Source: Dehalococcoidia bacterium (GTDB taxonomy: Bacteria > Chloroflexota > Dehalococcoidia > GIF9 > UBA5629). Taken from it: 64,000 nt of DNA. Below, piece after piece: positions 62,512 through 64,000 of the stretch. The stretch covers positions 31,586 to 95,585 of the forward strand of contig PLME01000008.1 of NCBI GenBank assembly GCA_003142375.1. The letters run 5' to 3'. Both the position numbers and the translations under genes were made by a program. The notes under the pieces were generated by a model. The model had not been told where the DNA came from. It saw only the letters and a program-made list of their open reading frames with translations, and did not search any database. Position 1 is the first letter of the stretch. The number at the start of each line of letters is the position of its first letter.

Positions 62512-63138
62512 ATGTTTACCGGCATAATTGAAGAAGTCGGCACCGTTAAAAATCTGGGCAGCAACAGCCTGTCCCTGAAGGCCGATATTGTACTTGAAGG
62601 CACCAAACTGGGTGACAGTATCGCAGTCGACGGCGCCTGCCTGACCGTGACGGGCCTTGAAAAAGGCTGGTTTAGCGTAGAGATCATGCCCGAGACCAGG
62701 AAGCGCACGACTGTGGGCGGCCTGAGGGTTGGAGATAAGGTAAATCTGGAAAGGGCACTGCCGGTGCAGGGAAGGCTGGGAGGTCACTTTGTGCAGGGTC
62801 ACGTCGATGCCACGGGGAAAGTGGTATCACTTGTCCGGCAGGAAGAGGCCGTCATAGCAAGCATCAGCGCCCCGGAGGATGTACTTAGGTACCTGGTCAA
62901 TAAGTGCTTCATCGCCGTAAACGGCGTAAGTTTGACCGTTACGGATTGCCGCTCGTCGCAATTTTCCGTATCGCTGGTGACATATACGCGGAATAATACG
63001 AACTTGGGTGCCGTAAAGCAGGGCCAAAGTGTCAACCTGGAAGTAGACATAATGTCCAAGTACATAGAAAAATTTTATAAACAGGGTAACCAAAAAGGTA
63101 TAATCAACGTATTAAACCAATATGATTACCTGAAATGA
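62512..63138 (+). CDS. ribE: Riboflavin synthase alpha chain
   Basis: A 208-residue protein with two lumazine-binding repeats, starting MFTGIIEEVG and with a second copy after VQGHVDATGKV. It dismutates dimethylribityl-lumazine to riboflavin. ATG 62512 is chosen because the family begins MFTGI; upstream in-frame GTG 62500 and ATG 62503 overlap the ribD stop. No ribosome binding site is clear, so translation is probably coupled to ribD. Confidence 0.94.
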   Translation: MFTGIIEEVGTVKNLGSNSLSLKADIVLEGTKLGDSIAVDGACLTVTGLEKGWFSVEIMPETRKRTTVGGLRVGDKVNLERALPVQGRLGGHFVQGHVDATGKVVSLVRQEEAVIASISAPEDVLRYLVNKCFIAVNGVSLTVTDCRSSQFSVSLVTYTRNNTNLGAVKQGQSVNLEVDIMSKYIEKFYKQGNQKGIINVLNQYDYLK

Positions 63139-63148
63139 GGGAAATAAA

Positions 63149-64000
63149 ATGGCGCTATCACCGATAACTGAAGTAATTGAAGATTTAAAAGCCGGTAAAT
63201 TCATCATCATAGTCGATGATGAGAACAGGGAAAATGAGGGCGACCTGGGCATCGCCGCTGAAAAAGTAACTCCCGAGCTGATCAATTTCATGGCCACTTA
63301 CGCACGCGGGCTGATCTGCATGCCGATCATCGGCAAGCGGCTGGATGAGCTGCATATACCTCCCATGGTGCAGGAGAATACCTCCAAGTTCACCACAGCT
63401 TTTGCAGTGTCGGTAGAAGCTAAAAATAGGACAACCAGTGGAATTTCGGCATTCGACCGCTCGGTTACTGTAAAAGCGATAATTGACTCTAAAACAAGGG
63501 CTGAAGATATAGCCCGCCCGGGCCATATGTTCCCTCTCAGGGCCAAGGAAGGCGGCGTGCTGGTGCGGGCAGGACACACCGAGGCCATTGTCGATATGGC
63601 TAAAATGGCCGGGCTTTACCCCGCCGGCGTTATATGTGAGATATTGAACGAAGACGGGACCATGGCCAGGCTGCCGCAACTGGAAAAGATAGCAGCACGG
63701 CATAATATTAAAATCGTTAGTATCGCTGACCTTATCAAATACCGAAGGCGCTCCGAACGGCTTGTGCAGAAAGTGGCTGAAGCCAAATTCCCCACTAAAT
63801 ACGGCGATTTTACCATACTGGCCTATAAGAGCACCGTGGATACCGACGAGCATGTTGCCCTGGTGATGGGCGATCTATCCGACAATAAGCCGGTTCTGGT
63901 CAGGGTCCATAGCGAATGCGTAACCGGGGACGTGTTCGGCAGCCAGAGATGTGATTGCGGAGAACAGGTCCAGATGGCCATGAAGAAAATTGCGCAGGAG
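63149..64000 (+). CDS. ribBA: Bifunctional DHBP synthase/GTP cyclohydrolase II (3' end cut)
   Basis: 284 residues are visible and the frame stays open to the window edge. The RibB part has DDENRENEGDL, RPGHMFPLRAK and RAGHTEA; the RibA part starts with VRVHSECVTGDVFGSQRCDCGEQ, holding the zinc cysteines. It makes the two riboflavin precursors from ribulose-5-phosphate and GTP. ATG 63149 follows GAGGG, 10 bases after ribE. Its C-terminus lies outside the window. Confidence 0.96.
   Translation, partial: MALSPITEVIEDLKAGKFIIIVDDENRENEGDLGIAAEKVTPELINFMATYARGLICMPIIGKRLDELHIPPMVQENTSKFTTAFAVSVEAKNRTTSGISAFDRSVTVKAIIDSKTRAEDIARPGHMFPLRAKEGGVLVRAGHTEAIVDMAKMAGLYPAGVICEILNEDGTMARLPQLEKIAARHNIKIVSIADLIKYRRRSERLVQKVAEAKFPTKYGDFTILAYKSTVDTDEHVALVMGDLSDNKPVLVRVHSECVTGDVFGSQRCDCGEQVQMAMKKIAQE

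Overview
The window is bacterial chromosome of moderate GC, gene-dense on both strands, with frequent TTG and GTG starts and GGAGG-type ribosome binding sites. The gene content suggests an anaerobic Chloroflexota lineage, most likely Dehalococcoidia. Pointers are the split transketolase, FmdB and TIGR01906/DUF1461 proteins, an EFR1 ferredoxin, many rubrerythrin-like proteins and a fused heme b/HdrD-type oxidoreductase, with no visible sign of an outer-membrane system. The taxonomy is inferred from gene content, not from a marker-gene comparison.

Layout. 0-3 kb: minus-strand oxygen-defence cluster (flavin reductase, three ferritin-like proteins, one of them fused to an acyl-CoA thioesterase) and a Cys-rich two-CW protein. 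3-9.3 kb: DUF255 thioredoxin-fold protein, a lipoprotein, a methyltransferase, and an IS1595-type insertion sequence abutting an AT-rich membrane protein gene. 9.4-18.7 kb: acyl-CoA dehydrogenase, then a cell-surface region (PilT, a pilin-like protein, lipoprotein, TIG-repeat wall protein). 18.8-26.2 kb: glpK-glpD, then thiN-nadA-cysteine desulfurase-iscU-zinc ribbon-dsrE-tusA, a sulfur and Fe-S operon whose desulfurase lacks the PLP lysine. 27.0-27.6 kb: six tRNA genes. 27.8-37.3 kb: ferredoxin, MscS channel, split transketolase and a run of housekeeping genes (thpR, comF, hpf, macro domain, ogt). 37.4-47.6 kb: dnaE, a second two-CW gene, recA-recX-rny-ymdB-PHP. 47.6-50 kb: palindromic repeats and a large membrane Fe-S oxidoreductase. 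50-53.2 kb: AT-rich accessory island with two HEPN-like genes, a duplicated tRNA-Asn and a lipoprotein gene broken by one in-frame stop. 53.3-64 kb: coaE, a BKACE/enoyl-CoA hydratase/MOSC operon, tRNAs, a second palindromic repeat cluster, pyrE, lepB, a SIMPL lipoprotein and ribD-ribE-ribBA running off the end.

How it fits together. Acyl-CoA dehydrogenase, enoyl-CoA hydratase, a BKACE enzyme, a thioesterase and the membrane heme b/Fe-S protein are consistent with CoA-linked degradation feeding electrons to a quinone pool. The ferritin-like and two-CW proteins fit an anaerobe coping with oxygen. The two two-CW paralogues share an inverted repeat and a promoter-proximal block about 90-105 bp upstream of their starts, which points to common regulation.

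No single dramatic new system is evident. The strongest leads are the lysine-less desulfurase/IscU operon, the rubrerythrin-thioesterase fusion, the shared operator of the two-CW paralogues, the HEPN-like pair next to a duplicated tRNA-Asn, and the divergent 52-residue ORF inside the IS1595 element.
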